Part shown: positions 9,740-20,704 of the stretch, piece by piece
How the letters are laid out: each line of letters begins with the position of its first letter
How positions within the stretch are numbered: the stretch's first letter is position 1
From: Coleophoma eucalyptorum
Taxonomy: Eukaryota; Ascomycota; Leotiomycetes; Helotiales; Dermateaceae
NCBI GenBank assembly: GCA_026120035.1
Contig: JALRME010000033.1
Coordinates: forward strand, 186,001-250,000
Length of the DNA stretch: 64,000 bases
Direction of reading: 5' to 3'
Made by a program: the position numbers and the translations under genes
The notes under the pieces: model-generated
Databases searched by the model: none
What the model saw: only the letters and a program-made list of their open reading frames with translations
Told to the model about the DNA's origin: nothing

Positions 9740-10125
9740 CCTTACCGCCTGCGGGAACATTTTCCCGCACGGTGTTGGGCAGGACAGTCCCTCCGACGGT
9801 GACGGTAACCGTAGCAGAGCTAGTAAGCAGAGCGGAGTAAAAGATCTTGTCTCTTGCAAGCAATGCTGTGTTAGAAGTACACTGAACTAAAAGAGGGTTT
9901 TCAAGTCAGCGGATTTAGAATTTTAGAATTAGTACATGTATGTATGGCTCTTGGCTTTCTATCAGGTTTCCATCCAGCCATATCTTGGTTTTTGTGGCCA
10001 GGAACAAAATTTCATTTCTTCTATTACAGCGGGACCACTTACGTTGACTAGCGGTGTTTCCAGTGTTCCTCCAAAATCACACGCGGCTGCCTTATTTAGG
10101 CGGTACCAAGCCATGACTCCTTCCT
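9740..10125 (-). pseudogene. C-terminal remnant of a GH71-type alpha-1,3-glucanase (mutanase)
   Basis: On the minus strand two exon-like pieces read as the end of a GH71 catalytic region. The first, around 10045-10110, contains GVMAWYRLNKAAACDFGGT. The second, around 9740-9890, contains ARDKIFYSALLTSSATVTV followed by a GGT and an AGGKGVY block before a stop. A GTAAGT donor and a T-rich TTTTAG acceptor lie between them. I recall the same order (aromatic-Tyr-Arg, Cys-rich turn, beta-rich ATVTVTVGG, glycine-rich end) from fungal mutanases. Nothing further upstream decodes as the barrel, so only the tail survives. A CBM24-like tail of the same enzyme class occurs 3 kb away at 13230-13560. Confidence 0.45.
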
Positions 10126-11140
10126 ATAATTTATCGAATTAGCACAAGGGTTTTCGATAAAGAAGGGAAAGTCACTGAATGAAACGAAAAAGTAGAATGA
10201 AAAAATTGAACCCACCTTAGTAATAGCAGCACTCAAATTTCCATGAATCAATCAGGAAAGAGAAGAATTCCCGCCAGCCCTCATGCGGTTACATGAGAGA
10301 GAATAAAAGTGATCTATCGAGGGAGGCTGCATATTCCAAAGCAGATACTACTGTAGTTCCAAGCAGTGAAGCTTCAAGCAGTGAAGCTTGAAAAGCACAC
10401 GGAAGTCTCATTCTAGTTGTCCAAATTGACCCAGAACACGAAAAGGAATGACTGATGGAGGAAGTAAGTTAGTTTAGCGCCCTGACACTTAGAAGAACGA
10501 TAGAGTGAGTTGATACTTACCTAGATATATACACCCAAATGGAGAGCCTCTCAATCATGGTGATGAAATGAGGAGACAATCAGCAGAAGAGTTATATGGG
10601 CACTAAGCAACGAAAGCCTAGAATTGTCGAGGTGAACCTATCAAGAGCATAGATGAGGGTATCAATGTCTGCATACAAGCTCTTTTCTCTTGCTCACTAG
10701 TGTCTTGCCAAGCATACGGAGGACCCTGAATCAAGACGATCGATCCTTGGAGGATACAATGTGATGAACTCCTGAGTTTTGCATAACGAACGATCAGCTG
10801 ATAGGTCTTTCTAAACTACTGGCATTCCTATTTTGCCTCTAATCTTTATACGAGCATCGCCGGATCTTGGCATCTCGGGATAAGCTATATCTGGACCAGT
10901 GTGGCAGCGTGGTACCTGCATAAGTTTATATTACGTGCAGCGCTTAAGGTTAACAATACAATGATCACTAGCCTTCCCACCCGGGGTCGGATGCACGTTG
11001 GGTTGGGGTTAACCCTAAGTTCAATACGGTTCTCTAAAACTAAATCCTACCATCTTCTTACCTTCAACACTTTAAATCAACTTCACCATCTTTTGTCTCT
11101 CACATTTTCTATCTTTACTCTATTCGTTCCCCACGCAATC
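10126..11140. other. intergenic upstream of the F-box-like gene
   Basis: No gene was recognised. A 15-bp tandem duplication (CAAGCAGTGAAGCTT, 10360-10389) is present. The last 200 bp are pyrimidine-rich, as in many fungal core promoters. Confidence 0.45.
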
Positions 11141-12602
11141 ATGGCTACCCCTTTTCTGTCTCTTCCGACTAGCATCTTACACCGTACCCTCCGGGCCTGC
11201 GACACCTTTTCCGACCTGGTTGCATTAGTTTCCACCTGCAAGACCCTTCACGCAGTATGGTCGTCGCAGGGCTCGGCTCTGATTTGGGATCTAGCTTCCT
11301 CTCGGATCCTAGCTTTTGATAGTGCTCTCATGGCTGTAAGTTCGTTTGTTCGTTCTCGTGACTATCTATGGAGATGCCTTTCTCACCCACGATATGCAGG
11401 TCCGTACTACGAAGATTGTGGCGGACGCTCAAACCAATGGCACTCTACCGCCCCATCCGTTCCCGGTGCGGGAATTAAGTGGTCAGACAAAAATGCCGTT
11501 GCCTGAAGAGATGAAAGCTATCTTTGACTTTGAGCACCTTATCAAGTGTATTGAATGGATGATGTTTCATTGGAAGATACCGTATGATACCGAGGGTAAT
11601 TATGGGGACGTAGCCTTGCTATTAAGTGACGGCGGACAATGGACTAGACCAGTCTTTTTTAAGAGGTGGAGAGAGAGACTCCACCGGGGACTTTATAATA
11701 TCCTTCTTGCTGGAGCAGCCTGTTCCCAGGCGTACAATGCCCCGTTTTTCCAGGCTGAAAAGGAAGGCCGGACGGACTTTCTCGAGCGTTGCACTAATTG
11801 TATTCCCGGTCGTACCATTCTAACCGATGAAGACTTCGAGTACTTGAAAAAGTTCCCAGTCTACAACTTCCGTATTAGTGATGATAGTGAAATTGGAGGG
11901 TGGAGAGACAGAGAATACGAGACCATATTTGGTCCACTAGCTGAATGGTTGGTGGAAGATGGCGCGAGGAGGGGACTGGAGGAGAAACTAAAACCTAGCA
12001 CGATACCATCTGTGACCGAGGAAGAAGATCGTGACTTTGGTGACGATGCTGGTACATTTGATGCGAGCCAGACGGGCTCTATTCGCGAGATCAAGACTCT
12101 CCAAGGGGCTTACGAGCATCTGCACCGCAAGATTTCTCGCAAAGACTATTCTCAGCCAGCAACATCGAATGGGCAGGCCGCAAGCTTTGACTTTCGAGGA
12201 CAAAAAACGGTAACAGCGGTAATATTCGGACGTTTTCAATTAGATGAGATATCTATGCCTACGGACCCTGAGGAATCAGAGAACGGATTTCTATTTGCAA
12301 AACCTACTACCGGATTCCCACTCCCAAGAACTATTGATGTCCGTCAAGTTCTCGATCAGCTACATCGAGTCGGCCCTCAATTTCAAGATGGACACCGCCC
12401 ACATCCTCCCGAGTTCCAGCTGTTTTCTTTCATCCTTAGGAGATATTTCAAAATTCAGTGGGATGCTAAAATGTTCGAGGCCGAATTTTGGCATCCGCAG
12501 TATGTGAATTCTCTTAGGACAGGAGACATGTTTCAAGTCCCATACCCGCAGCCATTTTTAAACGACCGTCTGGTTGTGTACCGGTCTCCTGTGTTTTCGT
12601 AG
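11141..12602 (+). CDS. F-box-like protein of unknown target
   Basis: A 465-residue protein in two exons, 11141-11335 and 11400-12602, split by a 64-bp GTAAG-CAG intron in phase 0. Residues 3-50 (PFLSLPTSILHRTLRACDTF then LVALVSTCKTLHAVW) look like the degenerate F-box at the start of many fungal proteins, which binds Skp1 and brings substrates to SCF ubiquitin ligases. The remainder has no recognised repeat. It contains an acidic stretch near residues 280-300 (TEEEDRDFGDDAG) and several Trp-rich segments. An in-frame ATG at 10901 would add 80 residues of promoter-like composition, so the later start is preferred. F-box identity is moderate; the role is unknown. Confidence 0.75.
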
Positions 12603-13229
12603 AGGGATGAAAGATTGAAGATAGGTCTATGGCCAAATTGCAAAATGGCAAATGTAGACATCCTATTGAAATAAAATTAAATCACAATGTAGGAACCTCA
12701 ATAGCCGAATAAGGCATCTTTTCGTGCAGGAAAGAATATCGGAATGCTATAGCCATCATCATCTGACCCATAATCTTACTGTTAGGCAGTACTGCTCAAG
12801 CAGGGCACTCTAATCTATCAACTCGTAAAGCTTTTTGAAGTAATCTGTAAGATACTCCACTCATCTCACTGGTTTCCGCTACACTGGTTATATTACCCGC
12901 TCCGCCCAGATAATATTCTTAAAATCATCCCACGGAATTCCATTCAATTATTAGTTAGAGGGGATAAATTGCATCTTTTAGTATCTGCAAAAGGCTAGGA
13001 TATTGGCGAGAAAAATTAAGAATCTGAAGATTTAATAGAAGTCGTGATGAGGAAAATCAAAAAGTAATGATCGCTTATGTACACCTTGGTTGACAAACTA
13101 AGTAAAATAGAGGAATTGTATATTATAATTCATATCGTACCTAAGCTAGCTATCTAAAGCCTCAACTTACTGTCCCTTTGCCTCTGAGGCGTGATGTTAT
13201 GTATGTTATGATCACTGTAACAAAAGAAA
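12603..13229. other. AT-rich intergenic stretch
   Basis: Nothing recognisable; AT-rich with no conserved coding pattern. Confidence 0.45.
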
Positions 13230-13560
13230 TTAAGGCGGAGTAGTGGTACACGCTCTAGATGGACAATAACCATGATTACAAGCAAAGTTGCAGAGTTCCG
13301 AGTACGAAGCATCCAAACCGGGAGCAGGATACTCCACCAACCAGGTTGCGGACGGGAGGGGAACCTGTTCACCGTACGCAAGATAGGTACAAGGACCCGG
13401 CCCGGTGGACAGTATCCGAAATGGCAGCAGTAGCTACAGAGACCACTGTAGTTATCCAACCCGGTTCTGGAAGTGCACGCGGGATCAGGAGCAGTGGATG
13501 TCTCAGAAGAGGAGCTCATGGTACTGGAGGTCTTGGTCGCAATGTCCGTGGTAGTTCTCG
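13230..13560 (-). pseudogene. CBM24-like cysteine-module tail of a GH71-type protein, frameshifted
   Basis: Two copies of a cysteine module can be read on the minus strand: TGLDNYSGLCSYCCHFGYCPP and, after a shift in frame, APGLDASYSELCNFACNHGYCP followed by RACTTTPP and a stop at 13230. This paired LC.F.C..GYCP..CT pattern is what I associate with the C-terminal modules of fungal alpha-1,3-glucanases. A Ser/Thr-rich linker precedes it. Frame breaks occur near 13420 and again near 13560, where the linker continues in another frame into the DUF7730 remnant. The piece is therefore a dead tail. Confidence 0.5.
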
Positions 13561-14210
13561 GAGTTATTTCGAACTAATGCTAGATATAACTTCTGAAGAG
13601 CTGGTGCTGCTTGAACTGGTTGGGATGGCTGAAGTAGTTGTGTCGCTTGTAGTTGAACTTTCCACTACAGTCACAGCCGTCGGTAGTGGTGGATAGCCAG
13701 GTAAACTCCAATAAAAGCGAAGTGAAGAGATGGCATCTATGCGAGGTTGGAGGAAAACGACAGGGAGGTATTCCACCACAAGAACATCTGAGACTGTGAA
13801 GTTGTTTTCTGAGTACAAATAGTTCACAGCCTCGGAATAACTAAAAGAAAAAATTAGTACATCGATTGCGGGAAGAGCAAGACAAGTTAATAAAACTCAC
13901 AACTGCCGGCAAGTAAGCAGCAAAGCCAGCACGTATTCTCGTCTACCTTTCCCCTTCAGCACAGCATTCAAGCAACGACCAGCTCCAATATTGCACATCC
14001 TTGGATCTGTACTAGTACACATATTTCCAGTGAGCCGGTTGTTTATGATACTAAGATGGAACGTATGGTCTTCTAGAATGAACTTCCATATTTGTTGTCG
14101 TATCTCACGAGGTAGTGTGTTCCCTAGAGTGTTATAGGTGATAGAGGAGGAATTATCTCTCGATGACGATAGTCTGGTAAGAGACCTCCGTCCTTTGAAG
14201 TCTATACGTG
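13561..14210 (-). pseudogene. DUF7730-type gene truncated and joined to a Ser/Thr linker
   Basis: Exon pieces 14210-13901 and 13840-13564, separated by a 60-bp GTGAGT...TTTTAG intron, decode a typical fungal DUF7730 start: LPREIRQQIWKFILEDHTFH, then a CR..LLTCRQF-YSEAVNYLYSENNF block and a RIDAISSLRFYWSLPGYPP strand. Intact members continue for another 100 residues or more. Here the protein changes abruptly to a Thr/Ser linker (VESSTTSDTTTSA) that belongs with the glucanase tail downstream, and then stops. No ATG precedes LPREIR in frame; a TAA lies upstream. The locus is interpreted as a recombination junction between two genes, neither intact. Confidence 0.55.
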
Positions 14211-14527
14211 CTTAAGGTACGCTGCGGTTATATTGGAAGCTTGAAATTTGGCTGTCCACGGTATAGGTTGAATTACGCAGATGACGGTCTGTAAGCCACT
14301 TGATAACGGAGCGCAGCATTCTCGTTTATAACCTAGGTTCATAAAAGTTCCGACTTCATATGTAGTATCTTTGTTACAATTCCAAAGAAGGATTAGGAGT
14401 TTTGGAATTCATAGATCAAGAAGATATAAATGGGAGTGAAAAAGAGCGGACGACCAAGCGCCGAGATGCGCTAGGAAGATTTCTAAGCGTTATTTCAGGG
14501 GAGGATTCACCGCCTTACAGGCACCCG
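14211..14527. other. intergenic, no gene seen
   Basis: No coding signal. It ends where the second chimeric 5S-derived unit begins. Confidence 0.4.
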
Positions 14528-14678
14528 TGCTCACCTATGCTCACCTATACTCACCTTTAAAACAGCAAGATGAGAGGGCTAAGGAGAGCAGGTGAGAGAA
14601 ACTTCCTTATGAAATCTGAGGCTTGTGTATGGCAGAGCGGACGGGATACCCAATTCTCCTCAGTCTATGGTCTTATAT
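14528..14678 (-). repeat. 5S-derived chimeric repeat (copy 2)
   Basis: Nucleotides 1-63 of the 5S-like gene (14678-14616 on the minus strand) are fused to the same non-5S body as copy 1 at 3626-3786, ending in three decamers (14528-14557). Outside the decamer count the two copies differ at only a minority of positions. Confidence 0.6.
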
Positions 14679-14754
14679 GGGAATTATTCTCATTATTTGA
14701 ATTTATATTCCAGGTCCGCGTATAGTTAGATGCGAGAATCAAAAGAGAAACAAA
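14679..14754 (-). repeat. conserved 76-bp spacer between 5S-like units (copy 3)
   Basis: Same class as 3787-3862 and 9167-9243, with the shared block TTTGAATTTATATTCCAGGT. Confidence 0.6.
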
Positions 14755-14842
14755 ATATACAACAGGGGTTATTTGCTGGTGTTCAGTCACGCAACTATTC
14801 ATCTACCTATCTGAGGCTTATGTATGGCAGAGCGGACAGGAT
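14755..14842 (-). pseudogene. truncated 5S rRNA copy abutting a gene 3' end
   Basis: About 88 bp match the 3' three quarters of the 5S-like gene, with substitutions. The match ends about 35 bp from the stop codon of the regulator gene at 14878, so this unit probably lies in that gene's 3' untranslated region. Confidence 0.55.
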
Positions 14843-14877
14843 TCACAGAGCATTGTGGGCGGCGCGCTGACAGCAGT

Positions 14878-16640
14878 TCACACTGGTGTCCCCAGGTAAT
14901 CCTCCAGGAGTCGCCCGAGCTTGGCACACGGAGGCTCAAAAATATCGACCCAGGGCATCTGGCGGATATCTGCCATGATTTCAACCCACGACACCGACCT
15001 TAGCTCTTTCATCTCGCTGGCTATCATTTCCATCGAGGTCGTGCGGTCTTTTTCACTAGGTTCACTGATGCTGCACAGAACGAGCAGCCAAAGGCGGACG
15101 AGCCGTATGTCGGGACTGTTCCAGACATGTTCCGCATTAGACTTGCTCGATAGCATCTTGAGCAACGTTGAGATACGTGCTTCAGCAGTTCCGGGATAGG
15201 AGCGACACCTTCGCTTCACTCGTATGATCCAGATAATAGCGCCGAGCCGAAGCGTCTCCGAAATAACATCCCAACGCGTTACTGGCTCGGATTTCGATGG
15301 TTGATCTAGCAACTGGTGAGTGACTGGATTCATGAGGAAACCCATATGCTCTTCATCATCCCAGATGGCATTGCCGTTGGTCGTCAATTCGAATTGAACA
15401 AGCGCAGCGAGTGCATTTAGGTCACCAATACTGGACATGACGTTCATGAATCGCGTATTTAATTTGTTCTCGTCGTTGATGACGCTGAGTAGCGGAGCGG
15501 GCAGCTTTTCTAGGCCTGAGTCATGGAATACGCTGGCTCTGGCTATAGGAGCGGATAATGGAAACAGTGGTTTGGTGTCGTGGAGCAATGCTGCAGTAAC
15601 GTCCACCCTAAAGTGCTTTGTTAGTGTCTATAACAAATCCCCAGTAGTTGCATAGGCTATTGGTGTCGCCGAGCCATACCATGAAATCATGAGCATCAGA
15701 TCCTGGTTGGACTTCAATGTAGAGGTACCACCTCTTGCCGCAATCACCATCCACATGCCCTTTACATGAATCATAGCCTGGTCAAAGTCCAGACTGGTAA
15801 ACTAATCTCAAAACTTCAGCTGCATGGCTTCTTCTCATTTGCTTTAAGCGCCACGGCTCCTAAGGTAGAGCTTACATTGTAGCAAACCATTGCTAGTACC
15901 GCATGTAGTACACTATCAGACGTGGCGTTGCTTGCATCAGAGCTGGAAATCCTGGACTCAACGCACTGAATGGTTTCTAAAGAGCGTTCCAACGCCAGGG
16001 ATCGCAGCTCTCTGGCGGATCTGCGGTATAAAGGGATAAGAACATTGGGTGAAGTGAAGATTTGTTGGTAGTGATGAAGGAAGGCGGATTTTCTGAAGGC
16101 GAAGGGGAACCAGAAGGTGTTTGTCGAGCAATCTGTATCCCAGTATGTTAGCAATAATAGTGAGAATTAAACTTGATGGGGAACTTGGGTATTCTTACTG
16201 GAGCCCATTGCGTTCCTTCCTGCGACCATGATTAAGGTGAATCCATAAGCTGAAAACGAATCCTCTCCCCATTCCTTCTCAAAGACGGATAATGCATGTA
16301 AGATGGGCGGCGTCCCAGTAGATAGTGCAGTATATTGCGCAGCAGTCTCTGGTACGACCAAATCCTTCGCAGGAACTTGCAAGTGGTTGGCATCTCGACT
16401 TGTCGCATGCTCACCTTGGCCAGTACTCGACAGCGGCCCTGACGTTTCTGCCAGGGACCATACGAAGGTGGCGAATTGAGGTTCTTTCGATGGTTTTCTT
16501 CGGGACATGCCAATGTCGACCATGAGATGGCGACGGACCTTGGAGTCGAGCGACTTGTTGCGGGTGCGACGTTGAGTAGTAGGATTACGAGTATCGGCAT
16601 TTAAGAAGAGGAGGCGTCTCTTCTTTGGGGGCCTCTCCAT
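14878..16640 (-). CDS. fungal regulator-like protein with fungal-specific transcription factor domain, no visible zinc cluster
   Basis: A 516-residue protein built from four exons: 16640-16199, 16132-15876, 15801-15680 and 15607-14878. All junctions are GT-AG and phases agree. The N-terminus is basic, RRLLFLNADTRNP followed by SKVRRHLMVDIGMSRRKP. That is the usual opening of a family often labelled fungal-specific transcription factor or, misleadingly, tachykinin family. The rest is alpha-helical with the expected FPFAFRKSAFLHHYQQ, HAVLAMVCYN, FDQAMIHVKGMWMVIAARGG and ISWVDVTAALL blocks. There is no Zn(II)2Cys6 cluster, which is normal for this family, so DNA binding is unproven. A truncated 5S copy lies in the 3' flank. 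Confidence 0.8.
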
Positions 16641-16884
16641 TATTGATTGTTGTCAAGACGTAAGTAGCGATGGATAGAGAACGGATCACTTGTGACGTCG
16701 GATTGAAGGGCATTCATTGGACCACGGAATTCTGTTGCTAGACTGCTGGCAAAGGCCGTACGAGGAATTGGCCTAGGAAACGGTTTAAAGTGGTTGAAAG
16801 CTGGACTTGCTGAGTATCTATATAATAATCAATGTCACGAGCGAAGCAAGATATAAGCTATGCTAGGGGAACGAATCACAAGTG

Positions 16885-17361
16885 TTAATGATGAATTTTT
16901 AATAAATCACATATCCAAGACTGCGTGAAACCTTTGCGTATTTTTTGACGCGTTGGGTATAAGTCGACCGATTGGCGACGGCCTGTCCATCGGATCAACC
17001 AAGGAAAACTAGTCGGCTCCCCGCAGGTATCCACGGATGATTTCAAATCAACGACGTAAGCAGAGCGCAAAAGATGATTGATAATCATGCCAATAATCTC
17101 CTGCCCCTCACTAGCACCCATCGCTACTCCTACACTATCAACAATTTCTGATACAGTTATAAGTCGCGTGACAATTCTTGCCATTTCTGGTGTACCATTG
17201 ACCTTTTTCGGCGACTTGAAGCTACAGGGTCGACGTCGGACACGGCTTATAAGGCGGTCCAGTCGTATACATTCCGATCGAGTCCTTGGCATTCCGATTG
17301 GTACATAGTGAATGAAACGTGCATAAGGAGTCCGTTTGCCTAGCTGCTCTGGTGATACCAT
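16885..17361 (-). CDS. hypothetical protein, doubtful
   Basis: A 158-codon open frame with no recognised domain. The N-terminal half is Arg/Pro-rich and basic. The middle (IVTRLITVSEIVDSVGVAMG) could be helical. It lies between two real genes at a normal spacing, but codon choice and composition do not clearly support translation and no intron signals help. It may be a chance frame or the remnant of a larger gene. Confidence 0.25.
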   Translation of the reverse strand: MVSPEQLGKRTPYARFIHYVPIGMPRTRSECIRLDRLISRVRRRPCSFKSPKKVNGTPEMARIVTRLITVSEIVDSVGVAMGASEGQEIIGMIINHLLRSAYVVDLKSSVDTCGEPTSFPWLIRWTGRRQSVDLYPTRQKIRKGFTQSWICDLLKIHH

Positions 17362-17678
17362 GATCCTGTTCAGGCAACGTCGAAACCGAGAGATTTTGGC
17401 AATCGCTTCATTCTTGGGCCTAGGGCAGAATGGACTGTCATCTTGTGCGGTCCGGTGTGCATGATTGTTCAGCTTGCGAGCTAATCATGATCATAAGGGA
17501 TCCAATGCGTATAAATACGAGTCAAAAACCGCCGTGAATGAGATGAATCAAAACGTGAAAAGCAGATTCATCACGACTTGCGATCTCACTATTGACTTCT
17601 TCCTGCACGAATTGAACACTGCACAGCTTTAACTTCGTTTCATATATTGCGCCAATAGCCTACTGACTTTCGCCCACC

Positions 17679-18720
17679 ATGAGCACAGAGAAGCACAATA
17701 TTACGCTCTACTGCGAGGGCACTCCCAATCCTCTCAAGATCTCTATTGCCCTCGAGGAATTGGGCTTGAAGTATAACGTACGATCCCGATTCCCCCTAAA
17801 AAGCAAAAAGGAACAGAAGTCCCTGACATAATTCCGCATGTAGGTACGTCCAATCAAGCTCTTTGAGCATGAGCAGAAAGAGCAGTGGTACCTCGACATC
17901 AACCCCAATGGTCGCATCCCAGCCATCGTCGACACGGACGAGAACGGCCAGCAGCTCAAAATCTGGGAAAGCGGTGCCATCTTGCAGTATCTCGCGGACC
18001 AGTACGATGGAGACCACAAGATCTCGTATCCTCATGGGAGTAAAGAGCACTGGGAGATGACAAGCTGGGTAAATTGGCGAAACTCCCATACCTCCTTTGA
18101 AGGGCGTTTCTAACAGGGACATTGATAGCTCTTCTGGCAGGTGAGCGGCCTCGGCCCTATGCAAGGCCAGGCAAACCATTTTGAGAGTATGTTCTAGCTG
18201 TGCTACAGCGATAGAAGGAGAAAAAGCGTTCACTGACCTGGTTTGAATCACACAGTGTCCGCTCTCGGCGACCATCCATACGCCTTGAAGCGCTACGTCA
18301 ACGAAACACGCCGCCTCTATCGCACGATGGACAAGGCACTCGCCAAGAATCCCTCCGGATACCTCGTAGGTGATCATCTCACCATCGCCGACATTGCTAT
18401 TTGGCCATGGGCCACCGCGTACAGTAGGTCTTTCACACCCCCCTCTCCCTCCAAAACACGCTCGATGGTGTCTATATGTATAAGGGACTGAATTAAAGCG
18501 CGCTGCAGAGTATAGTGGCCTATCCCAGATTGACGAGTTCCCTCACGTCAAGGAGTGGATGTACAGGCTCCTCGCGCGTCCTGGTTTCGAGAAGGGTCGC
18601 AACGTGCCGAATCCTCATATTTACCTTCAGCTCAACGAGCTGCCAGATGAAGAACTGAAGAAGATTGGGAGGGAGAGGTCGGGCTGGATTCACGAGGCTA
18701 TGAAGCGCGATGCTGAATGA
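17679..18720 (+). CDS. glutathione S-transferase, Ure2p-like
   Basis: A 253-residue cytosolic glutathione transferase in five exons: 17679-17777, 17844-18068, 18129-18186, 18256-18423 and 18509-18720. All introns are GT-AG and phases agree. The thioredoxin-like N-terminal domain includes ITLYCEGTPNPLKISIALEE, the NPNGRIPAIVD cis-proline loop and the glutathione-binding IWESGAILQYL segment (about residues 85-95). The helical C-terminal domain carries GYLVGDHLTIADIAIWPWA, the N-capping/hydrophobic-staple signature. The family conjugates glutathione to electrophiles or has peroxidase activity; yeast Ure2p also regulates nitrogen use, but the prion-like N-terminal extension is absent here. A 66-bp CT-rich leader precedes the ATG. 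Confidence 0.92.
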
Positions 18721-19487
18721 TCTCGGGGCTGCTGCCAGGCAAGGGTACACAGCCACAAGCGTCAGGAAGTGGAGCTCACCTAAAAACATTATCTATAAAA
18801 TTAGTGACACTCATTTCGCCTTCTACTATATCATTCAAATATAATTATTCGAGTGAGAATTCTACCTTAAATTTCTCCGTATTTCCGGACAATAATCCTT
18901 ATATTCACGTCGACTAAAATTATAAGGTTACTAGTAAAGTCTTTTCCGAATAACGCCATTACCACGAGCTTGCTATATTTGGAGAGATCGTAACATCTGA
19001 TACTTGTAAACGAAGTCGTTGCCAAGAGCGTCTCCGGGGATGATTTTCGAGGCTATAATCTTCATCTACTTGTAGTCCTAGAACATTATTAGGTAGCCTC
19101 TTGTAAAATATGCTTTTGAGGGATTCCTGCTATTTATAACCATCGAGAGAAAAACCAGGGAAGACAACCACAAGTCCGGTTTTTGACACGATAGCAGATG
19201 TGCTATCAGGTATAAATCTGGCTTCTATAGTCTGTTTATCAAGTAATTAAAATAGAACCCATCTCCATATATCAATAAGTATTCTCCGAACATGCTAGAA
19301 TGTCATTATCCTTGGAATTACGACTACTTGCAATAACAACTCTTTTATACTTCGCTTATAGTATCGCTAAATCCAGTGACAGATTATCGATTCGAAAAAC
19401 TCTCAAAAACTTTCTTACTTTCTTACGCTGGTAAAGTCGAATCAAAAATCTTTTAATATCTAATTTATTAGTAAAATCGATTAGATT
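18721..19487. other. AT-rich gene-free stretch
   Basis: Strongly AT-rich with stop codons in every frame, consistent with mutated repeat sequence downstream of the HET fragment. Nothing specific recognised. Confidence 0.45.
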
Positions 19488-19787
19488 TCATTTCAAGCTG
19501 GTACCGGTTAGTATACCAACGCAAAGTGTTTTATCTTCCAGCCTGCTCGTGGTTCTGCCCTGAAGCGCATAGCAGATATCGGTGAATAGCGTAGAAGGTT
19601 TGTCTGCTATAGTATTTTGACAGCCTAGGTTAGAGAGTACATATTTTGCGTCGCATTCCGGGCAGGGAAGATCCACCCTTTGACGCGAGTTAGAGCATGA
19701 AAGGCATAAATCATCATAGGACAATAGCAATTTAGTGTGAAGGAGTTCATCCTCTGAAAGCTCTGACCCGAGTTTAGCAGCAGCCAA
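19488..19787 (-). pseudogene. HET-domain (heterokaryon incompatibility) gene fragment
   Basis: A 99-codon fragment whose C-terminal part, ICYALQGRTTSRLEDKTLCVG, is the characteristic segment after the HET domain in fungal incompatibility proteins. It is preceded by a Cys-rich stretch (LCLSCSNSRQRVDLPCPEC) seen in one HET subfamily. The N-terminal HET motifs and the C-terminal half are missing, and both flanks are AT-rich with stops. Intact members of such genes trigger cell death after fusion of unlike strains; this copy cannot. Confidence 0.6.
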
Positions 19788-20704
19788 TACTCAAAGCCTT
19801 AGAGACCATACACTGCCGTTCTAATATTAAGAGGGCTTAGAGACGTTGCTCTCCAAAGTTAGGGCCAGCCTGGTAAGGAAGTGGGCCAAACTCTGCGCAG
19901 GTTTGATCCAAATCATCCGCGACCCATACTCTAAGCAAGCGCGTTAAGCCCGTGCATCCCGTGATTTAAGCGAAAGTATCTTCTTATGGCTTTCTTTATG
20001 ATAACGAGGCCTAGCTTAGTTCCGGCTTCGTTGCGGTTTAGTTCGAGCTCAGATTTGTTTACCCAAGTTTGTCAGAGCGTAATGACAAGGAAACAACTTA
20101 ATTCGGGAGGACGAGCATACTCCATAGAGTATCTTGAATTACTGTAAAAGGCAAATCATCTCTGTCCTTCTTCTAATTCGGGCTTGAGGACCCCCTTTTA
20201 AATAGAAGCACAGGAGCATATGTAGTCCCTCACGGCCAACTACTCTCCGACCTCCGACACCTAAGCGAGTGCTGTTCAGCAAGTCCACCTTAATCCTCCG
20301 GTAGTGGGCTCTGGCAACACTTCCCCAACCGCCGCCTACAGCCTTTATTCACTCCTAACACCCAATAATAAAAGAGCGAAAACAAGCATTTCGGCAAGAC
20401 ATAAGGCAATAGAGCGGTTACTACACTTCCGTTTTCCGGACCCCATAGTCATTTCCGCACGGTCGCATTCCAAACGTCAGGATTTATCAGGATTTGGCAT
20501 CGGCAACGAGGTAGGAGGATAAGTATCAAGTATGCCTCTGCGGTCCTGAGAGACTGTAGGGTCGTGGGCTGAACGAGCAACCATTCCATTCCTTGACCAA
20601 CGCTCTTTTAACCCTTTCCACTGCTTGACCAACTCTCCTTTCATCCACGGCTCGTTTCCATCGCACTTCGCCTCTGCTCCCTTTACTCTCCCCCAGCCGC
20701 TAGC
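19788..20704. other. intergenic upstream of the GC-rich gene
   Basis: No gene was recognised. The final 120 bp are C/T-rich and promoter-like, ending directly before the ATG at 20705. Confidence 0.45.

Noticed and set aside
10901..11140. Earlier in-frame ATG for the F-box-like gene
   Set aside because: The added sequence has promoter-like pyrimidine runs and no domain, while an F-box normally lies right at the N-terminus.
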